A stretch of 64,000 nt of DNA from Petropleomorpha daqingensis (GCF_013408985.1 NZ_JACBZT010000001.1:4667197-4731196); one strand, 5' to 3'. Positions 28,015 through 37,292 are shown, counted from the first letter of the stretch. The notes: generated by a model from the sequence alone, not told the origin. Translations and numbers: made by a program.

Positions 28015-28413
28015 TCAGGGGCGCCACTCCGGGCGGTAGTCGTGGTGCTCGGCGTAGGGCAGCGCGAGCAGGGCGAGGGTGAGCGCGGCGAGCTGGTGCT
28101 GGTCGGTGGGCGTGAGCGGGAAGTCGGCCATGCCGTTCGGCCGGGCGCCGAGGAAGTGCAGGTCGGGACGGGAGTCGCGGCAGGCCAGCACCAGCCGCCG
28201 CTTCGCGGCGCACTCGGCGAGCACCCGAGCGGGGTCGTGCCGGGCGACGTGCTCGGCGGCGAGCGGCGCACCGTCGTCCTCGGGCTCCCACTGCTCGCGC
28301 CCGCTGTCGGCGGCGGCGTCGGCGGCGATCCGCTTGTCCTCGGCGATGCGGGCCAGCACGAACTGGTCGAGATCGGGTTGCTGGTCGGGCACGAGGCCGG
28401 ACTCGACGTCCAT
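28015..28413 (-). CDS. DUF6221 family protein
   Basis: A 132-residue soluble protein of a family common in actinobacteria with no known function. It shows the family's typical parts: acidic N-terminus (LARIAEDKRIAADA), HVARHDPARVLAECAAKRRL, and ending LLALPYAEHHDYRPEWRP. ATG 28413 was preferred because AGGA lies 8 nt upstream; ATG 28422 is possible. It follows sigE by 20 bp and may be co-transcribed with it, the place where an anti-sigma gene is often found. Confidence 0.85.
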   Translation of the reverse strand: MDVESGLVPDQQPDLDQFVLARIAEDKRIAADAAADSGREQWEPEDDGAPLAAEHVARHDPARVLAECAAKRRLVLACRDSRPDLHFLGARPNGMADFPLTPTDQHQLAALTLALLALPYAEHHDYRPEWRP

Positions 28414-28433
28414 GCCGGTCATCCTGCCCCGGC

Positions 28434-29030
28434 TCAGGCGACCGACTCTTCCGTGGTCGGCCGCAGCCGCGGGTCGAGGTGGGCCAGCGCCTCGCGCAGC
28501 TGCACGCGGCCCCGGTGGATCCGCGAGCGGACCGTGCCGAGCTTGATGCCGAGGGTCGCCGCGATCTCCTCGTAGGTCAGGCCCTCGATGTCGCACAGCA
28601 CCACGGCGACGCGGAACTCCGGCGACAGCGCGTCGAGTGCCGCCTGGATCTGCGGGTCGAGGTGGGTGTCGGCGTACACCTGCTCGGGGCTGGGGGCGGT
28701 GCCGGGCAGCCGCTCGGTGTCCTCGGGCAGCGCGTCGAACCGGATCCGCTGCCGGCGCCGGACCATGTCCAGGAACAGGTTCGTGGTGATCCGGTGCAGC
28801 CAGCCCTCGAACGTGCCCGGCGCGAAGTTGGCCAGCGACCGGAAGACCCGGATGAACGTCTCCTGGGTCAGGTCCTCGGCGTCCTGGGCGTTGCCGGACA
28901 GGCGGTAGGCGAGCCGGTAGACCCGCGCCGAGTGCTCCCGGACGACCTGGTCCCACGTCGGGGTGACCCAACCCTCGGCGGCGCCGTCGGTGGCGACGGC
29001 GGACGTCGTGGCGGCAATAGCGGTAGTCAT
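28434..29030 (-). CDS. sigE: ECF RNA polymerase sigma factor, SigE-like
   Basis: A 198-residue sigma-70 family ECF factor. Region 2 contains [24 protein letters not shown] and [22 protein letters not shown]; region 4 contains [20 protein letters not shown] and [15 protein letters not shown]. Close resemblance to mycobacterial SigE suggests envelope or heat stress control. In SigE loci the anti-sigma RseA normally follows; here the downstream gene is DUF6221 instead. ATG 29030 follows a GGAGGTCT sequence. Stop TGA at 28434. Confidence 0.93.
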   Translation of the reverse strand: MTTAIAATTSAVATDGAAEGWVTPTWDQVVREHSARVYRLAYRLSGNAQDAEDLTQETFIRVFRSLANFAPGTFEGWLHRITTNLFLDMVRRRQRIRFDALPEDTERLPGTAPSPEQVYADTHLDPQIQAALDALSPEFRVAVVLCDIEGLTYEEIAATLGIKLGTVRSRIHRGRVQLREALAHLDPRLRPTTEESVA

Positions 29031-29244
29031 GACAGAGACCTCCAACGCAACGGTCGGCAGGTCTCCCCCGCCCGGCGGTCTGCCGGACCGGTCGCGCCGG
29101 GCCTGGATGACCAGGCCGTATTGACGACGCTCCGCGGAGGGGTACTCCCCTACGTGATCAATCATGCAGGGCCGAGAGGCAGTTGTCCACTCAGCTACCC
29201 GGACTCACAGCCAACCCGCAGGTGCGGGCGGCCGAGGAGGCTGA

Positions 29245-29306
29245 CCCTCGCGGTGTTGCCGTCACCCTCGCGTCGTGCGGCGAGGGTCGCGACCACACCG
29301 CGAGGG
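29245..29306. repeat. Imperfect intergenic palindrome
   Basis: Arms 29245-29271 and 29280-29306 pair over 12 outer bp (CCCTCGCGGTGT) and 8 inner bp (ACCCTCGC) with a 7-nt symmetric internal loop and an 8-nt apical loop. It lies between sigE and the lpdA terminator. Its design resembles the other long palindromes in this window but not their sequence. Confidence 0.6.
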
Positions 29307-29328
29307 CGAACGGCCGCAGACGCCGACC

Positions 29329-29357
29329 GGCCCCCGTCTCGCGCGGAGACGGGGGCC
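29329..29357 (-). terminator. Terminator hairpin of lpdA
   Basis: A perfect 12-bp GC-rich stem (29329-29340 with 29346-29357) with a 5-nt loop lies 19 bp beyond the lpdA stop. No U-tract follows. Confidence 0.75.
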
Positions 29358-29375
29358 GATGAGCCGGGACGGCGG

Positions 29376-30779
29376 CTACAGGTTGATCATGTGGCCGGCA
29401 AGGCCGTGGAACGCCTCCTGCAGCGCCTCGGACAGCGTCGGGTGCGCGTGCACGTTGCGGGCCAGCTCCAGCGCGGTGAGGTCCCACTTCTGCGCGAGGG
29501 TCAGCTCGGGCAGCAGCTCGGTGACCTCGGGGCCGACGAGGTGGCCGCCGAGCAGCTCGCCGTAGGTCTCGTCGGCGACGAGCTTGACGAAGCCGCCGGG
29601 CTCCCCCAGCCCCTGGGCCTTGCCGTTGGCCGTGAACGGGAACTGGACGACCTTGACCTTCCAGCCCTTCTCGTCGGCCAGCTCGCGGGCCTGCGCCTCG
29701 GTGTAGCCGAAGCTGGCCACCTGCGGCGAGCAGAACGTCGCCCGTGGCATCATCGGGTACTCGAGGGTCATCGTCTCGGCGCCGGCGATGGCCTCGGCGG
29801 CCACGACGCCCTGCGCCTCGGCCACGTGGGCGAGCATCAGCTTCGCCGTCACGTCACCGATCGCGAACACGTGCGGCACGTTGGTGCGCATGTAGTCGTC
29901 GATCGCGATGGCACCGCGGTCGGTGAGCTGCACGCCGAGCTTGTCCAGGCCGTAGCCCTCGACGCGCGGCGCGAAGCCGATCGCCTGGATGACCTTGTCC
30001 GCCGTCAGCTCGCGGCTGCCCTTGGCGTCGGAGACCGTGACGACGACGGAGTCCCCGGAGTCGTCGATCTTCTCGACCTTGGTCGACGTGAGGACCTCCA
30101 CACCGAGCTTGCGGTAGGCCTTGGCGAGCTCCTTGGAGACCGCCTCGTCCTCCAGCGGCAGCATCCGGTCGAGGAACTCGACGATGGTGACCTTGACGCC
30201 GTAGTTGTGGAGCACGAAGGCGAACTCGACGCCGATCGCACCGGCGCCGGCGATGATCACGCTGCCCGGCAGGTCGCGGGTGGTGATCTGCTCCTCGTAG
30301 GTCACCACGCGCTCGGACAGCGAGGTCCCGGGCAGCAGCCGGGTGTTCGTGCCGGTCGCGATGATCACGTGGTCGAAGGTGACGGTCTCCTCGCCGCCCC
30401 CGTTGAGCGCGACGCGCAGCGTGTGCGGGTCGGTGAACTCGCCCCAGCCGTCGAACTCCTGGATCTTGTTCTTCTTCATCAGGAAGTGGACGCCCTTGAC
30501 CCGGCCGTCGGCGACCGTGCGGCTGCGGTCGAACGCCACGCCGTAGTCGAAGGAGACGTCGCCGCTGATGCCGAAGGTCTTGGCCTCGTCGCGCACCAGG
30601 TGGGCCAGCTCGGCGTTGCGCAGCAGCGCCTTCGACGGGATGCAGCCGACGTTCAGGCAGACCCCGCCCCAGTACTTGCTCTCGACGACGGCCACGCTCT
30701 TGCCGAGCTGAGCGGCACGGATGGCGGCCACGTACCCACCGGGTCCGGCACCGAGGACGACGACGTCGAAGTGAGGCAT
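29376..30779 (-). CDS. lpdA: Dihydrolipoyl dehydrogenase (E3)
   Basis: A 467-residue flavoprotein disulfide reductase that reoxidises dihydrolipoamide in pyruvate and 2-oxoglutarate dehydrogenase complexes using NAD+. FAD motif [14 protein letters not shown]; redox disulfide Cys41-Cys46 in [16 protein letters not shown] motif [12 protein letters not shown]; second FAD contact [19 protein letters not shown]; interface His-Glu pair in [10 protein letters not shown]. Full length for the family. Start ATG 30779, stop TAG. It stands alone, with no E1 or E2 gene adjacent, as is usual for actinobacterial lpd. Confidence 0.97.
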   Translation of the reverse strand: MPHFDVVVLGAGPGGYVAAIRAAQLGKSVAVVESKYWGGVCLNVGCIPSKALLRNAELAHLVRDEAKTFGISGDVSFDYGVAFDRSRTVADGRVKGVHFLMKKNKIQEFDGWGEFTDPHTLRVALNGGGEETVTFDHVIIATGTNTRLLPGTSLSERVVTYEEQITTRDLPGSVIIAGAGAIGVEFAFVLHNYGVKVTIVEFLDRMLPLEDEAVSKELAKAYRKLGVEVLTSTKVEKIDDSGDSVVVTVSDAKGSRELTADKVIQAIGFAPRVEGYGLDKLGVQLTDRGAIAIDDYMRTNVPHVFAIGDVTAKLMLAHVAEAQGVVAAEAIAGAETMTLEYPMMPRATFCSPQVASFGYTEAQARELADEKGWKVKVVQFPFTANGKAQGLGEPGGFVKLVADETYGELLGGHLVGPEVTELLPELTLAQKWDLTALELARNVHAHPTLSEALQEAFHGLAGHMINL

Positions 30780-30887
30780 ACCGCAAGCGTAGGGCGGCGC
30801 ACCGGCTCGCCGCTGAAGGAGGCAGTGACGTCGCGCACGCTGAGCGGGTTGTAGACACCGTCCGCGCGGTGCGGCCAGGCTGGCGCC

Positions 30888-32276
30888 GTGATCGCCGTCG
30901 ACGAACTGCGCCCGCTGGGGCTGTTCGCCGGCACCGAGAGCGAGCGGCTGGACCAGCTGGCCGGCCTCGGCGACGTGGTGCCGTTCCGCCCCGGCGACGA
31001 GCCGTTCCGGGAGGGGCAACCGGCCGAGTACTGGTGGGTCCTGCTGGAGGGCAGCCTCGACCTCGTGCGCCACGTCGGGCGGGAGGAGACCCGACTGGGT
31101 GCGCTCGACGTGCCCGGCCGGTGGGCCGGCGGGTTCCGCGCGTGGGACGAGCACGGCGTGTACCTGGCGACGGCGCGGGCGACGACGGCCGGGCGGTTCT
31201 TCCGGGTTCCCGCGCCCGAGCTGCGCACGTGGGCGACGGCGTCGTTCCCGCTCGGCGTCCACCTCATCGAGGGGCTGTTCCGGACCGCGCGCGGCTTCGA
31301 GTCGACGACGCGGCAGAAGGAGTCGCTGGTCGCCCTGGGCACCCTGGCCGCCGGCCTGGCGCACGAGATCAACAACCCGGCCGCCGCGGCGACCCGGGCA
31401 GTGGACGTCCTCGCCGAGGCGCACGAGGCCACGCTCGGCGCACTCCGGCGGCTGGCCGAGGAAGGGATCGACGCCGCGGGCTTCCTCCGCATCGACTCGC
31501 TGCGCCAGGAGCTCGCCGCAGCCCCGGAGAGCGCGCTGGAGGTGGCCGACCGCGAGGACGAACTGGCCGACTGGCTCTCCCGCCAGGGCGTCGCCGGCGC
31601 CTGGGAGGTCGCACCGCCGCTCGCCGCGGCGGGCGCGGACGTCGCCTGGTGCGAGCGCGTGGCGGCCCTGCTCGGCCCCCGGGCACTGGGACCGGCCGTG
31701 GAGTGGGTGGCCGGCACGCTGTCGACGGTGGCCGTGCTGGACGAGGTGAAGACGTCCACGCGCCACATCTCCGACCTGGTGGCGGTGGTGAAGTCCTACT
31801 CGCAGATGGACCGGGCCTCCGTCCAGTGGACCGATGTCCGCGAAGGGCTGGACAGCACGCTCGCGGTGCTGGCCGCGCGGATCCCGGCCGGCGTGGACGT
31901 CGTCCGGGACTACTCGCCCGAGCTGCCGCGGATCGAGGCCGCCGCCGGCGAGCTGAACCAGGTGTGGACCAACCTCGTCGGCAACGCCCTCGACGCGATG
32001 GCCGGGCACGGCGCCCTGCAGGTCTCCGCCCGGCCCGATCCCCACGGGAACGTGCTCGTCGAGATCGCCGACACCGGCCCCGGCATGACCGAGGACGTGC
32101 AGCGGCACGCGTTCGACCCCTTCTTCACGACCAAGCCGGTGGGTGAGGGGGTGGGTCTCGGGCTGGACGTCGCCCGTCAGGTGGTCGAGCGCCACCACGG
32201 CGAGATCACGATCGAGAGCCGGCCGGGCCGCACGGTGCTGCGCGTCTGGCTCCCCCGGGGACGGCGGGGCGGCTGA
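30888..32276 (+). CDS. Cytosolic sensor histidine kinase with N-terminal cyclic-nucleotide-binding-like domain
   Basis: A 462-residue kinase without membrane segments. Residues about 8-125 look like a cNMP-binding/CRP-type domain ([35 protein letters not shown]). Phosphoacceptor His159 is in [15 protein letters not shown]. The ATPase domain has the N box ([15 protein letters not shown]), G1 box ([12 protein letters not shown]), F box ([11 protein letters not shown]) and G2 (GVGLGLDV). No response regulator is adjacent, so it is an orphan kinase. Related proteins often accompany a thioredoxin-reductase-like partner, absent here. GTG 30888. It would sense a small ligand in the cytoplasm. Confidence 0.9.
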   Translation: MIAVDELRPLGLFAGTESERLDQLAGLGDVVPFRPGDEPFREGQPAEYWWVLLEGSLDLVRHVGREETRLGALDVPGRWAGGFRAWDEHGVYLATARATTAGRFFRVPAPELRTWATASFPLGVHLIEGLFRTARGFESTTRQKESLVALGTLAAGLAHEINNPAAAATRAVDVLAEAHEATLGALRRLAEEGIDAAGFLRIDSLRQELAAAPESALEVADREDELADWLSRQGVAGAWEVAPPLAAAGADVAWCERVAALLGPRALGPAVEWVAGTLSTVAVLDEVKTSTRHISDLVAVVKSYSQMDRASVQWTDVREGLDSTLAVLAARIPAGVDVVRDYSPELPRIEAAAGELNQVWTNLVGNALDAMAGHGALQVSARPDPHGNVLVEIADTGPGMTEDVQRHAFDPFFTTKPVGEGVGLGLDVARQVVERHHGEITIESRPGRTVLRVWLPRGRRGG

Positions 32277-32277
32277 C

Positions 32278-32520
32278 TCACATGCCCGGGGCGCACTCGG
32301 GCTGGCGCGCGAGGTAGCTGTCGTAGGCGTCGGAGACCAGGGTCACCGTGCCGTGCGACGTGGCGATCGTGCCGGGCCACTGGTGCACCCGGGCCAGCGT
32401 GTGCGCACAGCTGGGCGGGTCGATGCCGGGCGGGTCCGCCCAGGCCGCGACGGCCGGGACGGCGACCAGGCCCCCCGCGACGCCGGCGACGAGGAGAGCA
32501 CGGGACAGACGGGAGCTCAC
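32278..32520 (-). CDS. Small secreted protein with two cysteines
   Basis: An 80-residue protein with a clear signal peptide ([20 protein letters not shown], cleavage after VAAWA) and a mature part of about 50 residues containing two Cys (PPSCAHTL and PECAPGM) that could form one disulfide. I do not recognise the family. GTG 32520 has an excellent GGAGGAGG site upstream. It is convergent with the histidine kinase, stops 1 bp apart. Confidence 0.75.
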   Translation of the reverse strand: MSSRLSRALLVAGVAGGLVAVPAVAAWADPPGIDPPSCAHTLARVHQWPGTIATSHGTVTLVSDAYDSYLARQPECAPGM

Positions 32521-32616
32521 GGGGAGGACCTCCTCCGGGGAAGGGAGCTGGATGCCCGGGAGGAGGGGGCGCCGCGACCAGGAATACATCGACGTCGGTC
32601 CGCAGCTGACGACGGC

Positions 32617-33630
32617 GTGCCCGAACCCTCGGTCCCGCTGGAGAAGCTGGGCTTCCTGACCATCGGCCTGTTCGACGGCGACGACCCGGCGCCCGGCCAC
32701 GAGACGACGCTGCAGGTGATCGAGCTCGGCGAGCAGCTGGGCTTCGACAGCGCGTGGGTGCGCCACCGGCACCTGCAGTACGGCATCTCCTCGCCGGTCG
32801 CCGTCCTGGCCGCGGCCACCCAGCGCACCCGCCGGATCGAGCTGGGCACCGCCGTCATCCCGCTGGGCTGGGAGAACCCGCTGCGGCTGGCCGAGGACCT
32901 CGCCACGGTCGACGTCCTGTCCGGCGGGCGGCTCAACCCCGGTGTGAGCGTCGGCCCGCCGATGCACTGGGACGACGTGCGGACGGCGCTGTACCCCGAC
33001 ACCGCCGACGTCGAGGACTTCTCCTACGAGCGGGTGGCCCGGCTGATGCGGTTCGTCCGCGGCGAGCGGGCGGCCTCCTACGCCGGCAAGGAGGGCGTGG
33101 TCGAGGAGTGGTCGGACCGGGTGCAGCCGCAGTCGCCCGGCCTGGCCTCCCGCATGTGGTACGGCGGCGGCAGCGTCTCGTCGGCCCGCTGGGCCGGTGA
33201 GAACGGGATGAACTTCCTGACCAGCAGCGTGGTCAGGGCCGAGGACTCCACCGACTTCGCCGCGATCCAGCACGGGCTGATCCGGGCTTTCCGCGAGGCG
33301 CAACCCGGCGGCCGCGTGTCGCAGGGGCTCGTCGTGATCCCGACCGACAGCGCCACGGCCGAGCAGCGCGCCAAGTACCGGGCCTACGTCGAGGCCCGCA
33401 CGCCCCGGACGTCGACCCCGCAGGGCCCGGGCAGGCTGCTGTTCGCCCGCGACCTGATCGGCAGCTCCGACGAGATCGCCGAGCAGCTGTACGCCCACGC
33501 CGCGTTCCGGGAGGTCACCGAGGTCGCCTTCGCCCTACCGTTCAGCTTCGCGGCCGAGGACTACGTCCAGATCCTCACCGACATCGCCACCGGGCTCGGC
33601 CCGGCGCTCGGCTGGGCGCCCCGTTCCTGA
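32617..33630 (+). CDS. LLM-class flavin-dependent oxidoreductase
   Basis: A 337-residue luciferase-like TIM-barrel enzyme. Features are LGFLTIGLFDGDDP near the N-terminus, SAWVRHRHLQYGISSPVAVLAAA, LATVDVLSGGRLNPGVSVG, and MWYGGGSVSSARWA. It could use FMN or F420. The start GTG 32617 has no obvious ribosome site; translation may begin from a nearby promoter. It is not closely similar in motif detail to the LLM gene at 10193. Its last 96 bp overlap the antisense 3' end of the membrane protein gene. Confidence 0.84.
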   Translation: MPEPSVPLEKLGFLTIGLFDGDDPAPGHETTLQVIELGEQLGFDSAWVRHRHLQYGISSPVAVLAAATQRTRRIELGTAVIPLGWENPLRLAEDLATVDVLSGGRLNPGVSVGPPMHWDDVRTALYPDTADVEDFSYERVARLMRFVRGERAASYAGKEGVVEEWSDRVQPQSPGLASRMWYGGGSVSSARWAGENGMNFLTSSVVRAEDSTDFAAIQHGLIRAFREAQPGGRVSQGLVVIPTDSATAEQRAKYRAYVEARTPRTSTPQGPGRLLFARDLIGSSDEIAEQLYAHAAFREVTEVAFALPFSFAAEDYVQILTDIATGLGPALGWAPRS

Positions 33631-34479
33631 GGCGGCCCACCATCCGTACCCGCCGGTCCCGACGGCGGCGACCAGCACCGCCACGTAGACCCACAGCCAC
33701 GGGTCGTCGGCCCTGACCGACGCCCGGGAGCGGAGCAGCACCAGCAGCTCCAGGACGCCGAACACCGTGTAGGCGATCGCCGGGATCCGCAGCCGGGCGA
33801 GGTCGCGCTCCCGGATCGACAGGCCGGCGGCCACCCCGAACGCGATGAGCCAGGCGCCGACCACCTGGCCGCTGAGCGGGGTCAGGTCCCACGGCCAGAA
33901 GCGGGTGATCGCCCTCGCCTCGTGGTGGACGTCGAGGCACCCCAGGAACAGCACGATCCCGGCGGTGGCCAGGACGACCCCCTGGACGGCGAGCAGGGCG
34001 CGCAGCCAGCCCGGCAGCGGCCGCCGCACCTCCTGCTGCCGGTCCCGGCCGCTCTCCTGCCGCGCGAGCACGAGGACGCAGGCGATCGGGACGACGAGGT
34101 AGACCGTCAGCCACACCCACGCGGCCGACCGGGCCAGCGCACCGCCGTCGGCCAGGTGCAGCCGGTGGTGGTGGACGAGCGTGGCCGTGCTGGTGATCAC
34201 CGTGAAGACCGCGACCGTCGCGACCGGCACGCGGATGCGCGTCCACCGCCGCTGGCGCAGGGAGAGCAGCGACAGCACGCAGCCGGCGGCGAACGCGGCA
34301 CCGAGGAACGCCGCCGTGATCTCGACCCGGATGGTCCAGGCGAACGCCTCGTCGGCGCGCCCGCTGAACACCAGCAGCGCGAGGACGGCGAGCAGCGTGA
34401 GGCCGACGAAGGTGCTCAGCAGCACCCGCGTGCCGGCCTGCACCTCGTCCGCCGCGAGAGCCGCCCCGGGTGCCGCCAC
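33535..34479 (-). CDS. Integral membrane protein of unknown function
   Basis: A 314-residue protein with about eight hydrophobic segments, arranged as TM1 (VLLSTFVGLTLLAVLALLVF), TM2-4, a basic cytoplasmic loop (RQESGRDRQQEVRRP), then TM5-8, and a hydrophilic tail of about 30 residues. The tail is encoded antisense to the end of the LLM gene, so the annotated C-terminus may be non-functional extension. Conserved-looking FWPWDLTPLSGQVVGAW suggests a defined family that I cannot name. GTG 34479 start, TAG stop. Confidence 0.7.
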   Translation of the reverse strand: MAAPGAALAADEVQAGTRVLLSTFVGLTLLAVLALLVFSGRADEAFAWTIRVEITAAFLGAAFAAGCVLSLLSLRQRRWTRIRVPVATVAVFTVITSTATLVHHHRLHLADGGALARSAAWVWLTVYLVVPIACVLVLARQESGRDRQQEVRRPLPGWLRALLAVQGVVLATAGIVLFLGCLDVHHEARAITRFWPWDLTPLSGQVVGAWLIAFGVAAGLSIRERDLARLRIPAIAYTVFGVLELLVLLRSRASVRADDPWLWVYVAVLVAAVGTGGYGWWAASGTGRPAERRAEPGGDVGEDLDVVLGREAER

Positions 34480-34498
34480 GTCCCAGGAGCGTCGTCCT

Positions 34499-35416
34499 CT
34501 AACGAGCCGCCGGGGAGGGACCTACGGCACCGGTCGCGGAATCGGCGGCGTACTGGTCGATCGGCGGGGTGTCGGGGTAGCGGACCGTGTAGCGCCCCCG
34601 CGGCCGGTCGGAGCCGACGTACCCGCGGTACTGCCGTCCCGGCCCGATCGGCCGTCCCTCCGGCAGGATCGTGCGGTGGGTGAGGTAGTTGAAGACGGCG
34701 AGCGGTGCCGGGCTGATCTCCCAGCCGCGGAGCTGTCGGCCCACCGGGTGCTCGCCCAGCCGGAGCGTGCCCGAGGCGGGTCCGAGCCGGATCTGCCGGT
34801 AGCCCGACATGGGCACGGTGGTCTCCAGCAGGACGCCGTCCTTGACGGTGTGGACGACGTGCGGGTGGCGGTCGGCCAGCGCCGGGCCGCTCGGCCGCAG
34901 GATCAGGTCGAGGATCTCCTGCCCGTCCTCGGACAGGACCACCCGCCGCCGGTCGGGCTCCTCCTCGAAGTCGAGATCGGCCACGAACTTCGGGAAGCCC
35001 CACAGCGCGCCGACGTCCCGGGCCTCGAGGGTGGTGACCGGGAGGTGGAGCACGAACACCCGCAGCCGCGGGCTGAGGATCGGCAGCACCCGCCGCGCCG
35101 GGCCGACGGTGACGACGACGGCCACCGAGACCTCGGCGTACGGGGTCAGCACCTCCGTACCGCCGTCGGCGCCCACGCAGGTGGTCTCCCGGTAGCGGAA
35201 CACCCCCAGCGACAGCAGCGCCCGCCCGTCGATCCACCGCGCCGGGCGGAGCTGGTCGCACGGCAGCGCGGCGGCGACGGCGTCGTACGAGGCCGTGTGC
35301 AGCGATGCCATGAACTCGTCGTCGTGGTAGTAGACCGGCAACCGGAAGCGCCGATCGGCCGCGGTCACCAGGTCCCGCGGGCCCTCCCACCGGTAGAACT
35401 CGCCGCGTCGCGCCAC
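34499..35416 (-). CDS. Acetoacetate decarboxylase-like protein
   Basis: A 305-residue protein of the acetoacetate decarboxylase superfamily. The core YRETTCVGADG, then TPYAEVSVAV, and especially GALWGFPKFVADLDFEEE resemble the strand and lysine region of ADC-fold enzymes, where a Schiff-base Lys acts. Length exceeds classic ADC (about 250), so a different reaction (aldolase/dehydratase-like ADC homologue) is possible. GTG 35416 has GGAGGGCGG upstream. Divergent from the hotdog thioesterase by 80 bp. Stop TAG. Confidence 0.75.
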   Translation of the reverse strand: MARRGEFYRWEGPRDLVTAADRRFRLPVYYHDDEFMASLHTASYDAVAAALPCDQLRPARWIDGRALLSLGVFRYRETTCVGADGGTEVLTPYAEVSVAVVVTVGPARRVLPILSPRLRVFVLHLPVTTLEARDVGALWGFPKFVADLDFEEEPDRRRVVLSEDGQEILDLILRPSGPALADRHPHVVHTVKDGVLLETTVPMSGYRQIRLGPASGTLRLGEHPVGRQLRGWEISPAPLAVFNYLTHRTILPEGRPIGPGRQYRGYVGSDRPRGRYTVRYPDTPPIDQYAADSATGAVGPSPAAR

Positions 35417-35496
35417 CGCACCGCCCTCCTCGTCGAGGCGGGAGGAGCATGTCGGCCCGGACCCGTCAGGGAAAGCCCTCCTGGCAGCCTGGGTGC

Positions 35497-35958
35497 GTGG
35501 CACCGACCGAGCAGAGCGTCCAGGACCGCTTCTTCCCGAGCTTCACCTGCTTCGGCTGCGGCCCCGCGAACGAGGCCGGGCTTCGGCTGAAGAGCTACGC
35601 CGAGGGCGACCTGGTCACCGCGACGTTCGTGCCGTGGCCGGAGCACGGCAACGGGTTCGGCACCGTCAACGGCGGGATCATCAGCACGGTGCTGGACTGC
35701 CACAGCGCGGCCGCGGTGTTCACCGAGGCCGACCGGCGCGGCTGGGTCGGGGACGACGGCCGGCCGCTGCCCTGGGTCACCGCCGGCCTCGACGTCCGCT
35801 TCCTGCGCCCGACCCCGCTGGCCGGGCCGCTGCTGCTGACCGGCTCGGTCACCGACGCCGCTGAGGCCGAGATGACAGCGGCCGTGGAGCTCGTGGCCGA
35901 CGGCAAGGTGCGCGCCACCGGCGTCGCGGTGTGGAAGCGGTTCCGCCCGCGTCGCTAG
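35497..35958 (+). CDS. PaaI-type hotdog-fold thioesterase
   Basis: A 153-residue single hotdog domain expected to hydrolyse acyl-CoA thioesters. FCFGCGP-like N-terminus (FTCFGCGPANEAGLRL), then NGFGTVNGGIISTVLDCHSA, where the active-site region of PaaI/YbgC-like proteins lies, and LDVRFLRPTPLAGPLLLTG. GTG 35497 was chosen; ATG 35449 would add 16 residues overlapping the promoter interval. The TAG stop interleaves with the TAG stop of the convergent flavoprotein gene within one CTAG. Confidence 0.87.
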   Translation: MAPTEQSVQDRFFPSFTCFGCGPANEAGLRLKSYAEGDLVTATFVPWPEHGNGFGTVNGGIISTVLDCHSAAAVFTEADRRGWVGDDGRPLPWVTAGLDVRFLRPTPLAGPLLLTGSVTDAAEAEMTAAVELVADGKVRATGVAVWKRFRPRR

Positions 35959-37292
35959 CCGTGCAGTCCCCGCGCCCCGGCGAGGATGCGGTGCGGGTCG
36001 TAGTGCGCCGCCAGCCCGGCCAGGCGGCGCAGCGTGGCCGGGTCGTAGACGCGGGCCAGCGCGCCCGGGTGCTCCTCCCGCCCGAAGGTGGCCAGCCCGC
36101 GGCCGGACGACCACGGCGCCAGGGCGGCGAGCAGCCCGGCGGCGTGCTCGGCGGCCCCGTCGTCGGCCGGCCCCACGGCCACGAGGCTGAACGCGCCGTC
36201 CCGGTGGGAGAAGGCGCTCGCCCGCTCCGGGAACCGGGCGATCGCGCCGCCGAGCTGCCGCAGCTCCACGAGGAGCTGGGGCGAGGCAGCGGCCGGGCCG
36301 GCCACGGCGAGCAGCACCTCGATCGTCGCCGGGGGCAGCGCGTCGAGCAGCAGCTGCGCCTCGGAGACCGGTCCCGGCGGCGCGGACACGCGGTGGATCT
36401 GCCCCATGTCGGCGTACGGCCGCACGCGCACGCCGTCGTGCAGCGGGACGGCGCACTCGCGCAGCGGGGCCAGGACGGCCGCGCCGGCGTCGGCGTCCCC
36501 GACCCAGGCGAAGCGGACGGCGACCACCCGCTCCCCTGCCGAGCGCAGCAGCGCGATCGACGTCGTGGCCTGCCGCGGGAGCCCGGCGGACCAGCTCGCC
36601 CACCGGTGCAGCACGGTCGCCGCGTCGGCGCCGTCGAACTCCAGGGCCCCCGCGTACAGCTCGTCGACGGCGAGCAGGTCGAACTCGACGGCGGTGACCA
36701 CCCCGAGCGCGCCCCGGCCGCCGCGCAGCCCCCAGAACAGGTCCGGGTGCTCGGTGGGCGTGACCCGGCGCAGCACGCCGTCGCCGGTGACGACCTCGAA
36801 GGCGCGGACGCGATCGGAGGCGAGGCCGTAGGTGCGGGCGACCGGGCCGAGGCCGCCGCCGAGGGTCTGCCCGACCACCCCGGCCGCCGGGGAGGAGCCG
36901 GCGAGCGCGGCCAGGCCGTGCGCGCCCGCCTCGTCGAGCACCCGCTGCCACCGGACGCCCGCGCCGACGCGGGCCCAGCCCTCCTCGTGCACCGTGCACT
37001 CGTCGAGGCCCGCCGTGGCGACCAGCAGCGTCGACTCCGAGCAGGGAGTCGCACCGAGCCCGGTCGCCTGCACCGCGAGCTCCAGCCCGTGGCGGCCGGC
37101 GAAGCGGACGGCGGCGACGACGTCCTCGGCCGTCGCGGCCTCGACGACGGCGAGCGGCGGCAGGGGCAGGGCCGCCGTGCGCGTGGTGAACCGGTCGCCG
37201 CCGGGCAGCAGCAGCCGACCGCGGAGCCGGGCCGCGAGATCGAGCAGGGGCGGTCGGGTCGCGGGCAGTGCGCGCTCGGGTGCGGTGGTCAC
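35955..37292 (-). CDS. FAD-binding oxidoreductase, BBE/6-hydroxynicotine oxidase-like
   Basis: A 445-residue VAO-fold flavoprotein. The FAD-domain motifs are LELAVQATGLGATPCSESTL, RVGAGVRWQRVLDEAG, LGGGLGPVARTYGLASDRV and FWGLRGGRGALGVVTAVEF. The C-terminal berberine-bridge segment ends YDPHRILAGARGLHG. The His that normally binds FAD covalently (GGH or TGH) reads TGL here, so FAD is probably non-covalent. The reaction is unknown; relatives oxidise alcohols, amines or sugars. GTG 37292 start; divergent from the large BTAD regulator. Confidence 0.88.
   Translation of the reverse strand: MTTAPERALPATRPPLLDLAARLRGRLLLPGGDRFTTRTAALPLPPLAVVEAATAEDVVAAVRFAGRHGLELAVQATGLGATPCSESTLLVATAGLDECTVHEEGWARVGAGVRWQRVLDEAGAHGLAALAGSSPAAGVVGQTLGGGLGPVARTYGLASDRVRAFEVVTGDGVLRRVTPTEHPDLFWGLRGGRGALGVVTAVEFDLLAVDELYAGALEFDGADAATVLHRWASWSAGLPRQATTSIALLRSAGERVVAVRFAWVGDADAGAAVLAPLRECAVPLHDGVRVRPYADMGQIHRVSAPPGPVSEAQLLLDALPPATIEVLLAVAGPAAASPQLLVELRQLGGAIARFPERASAFSHRDGAFSLVAVGPADDGAAEHAAGLLAALAPWSSGRGLATFGREEHPGALARVYDPATLRRLAGLAAHYDPHRILAGARGLHG

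Larger units (their letters stand above)
29031..29375. other. Non-coding interval upstream of sigE
   Basis: This 345-bp interval holds the sigE leader (29031-about 29200), an imperfect palindrome at 29245-29306 and the lpdA terminator at 29329-29357. I see no gene in it. No convincing ECF autoregulatory promoter (GGAAC...GTT) was found upstream of sigE by eye. Confidence 0.6.
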
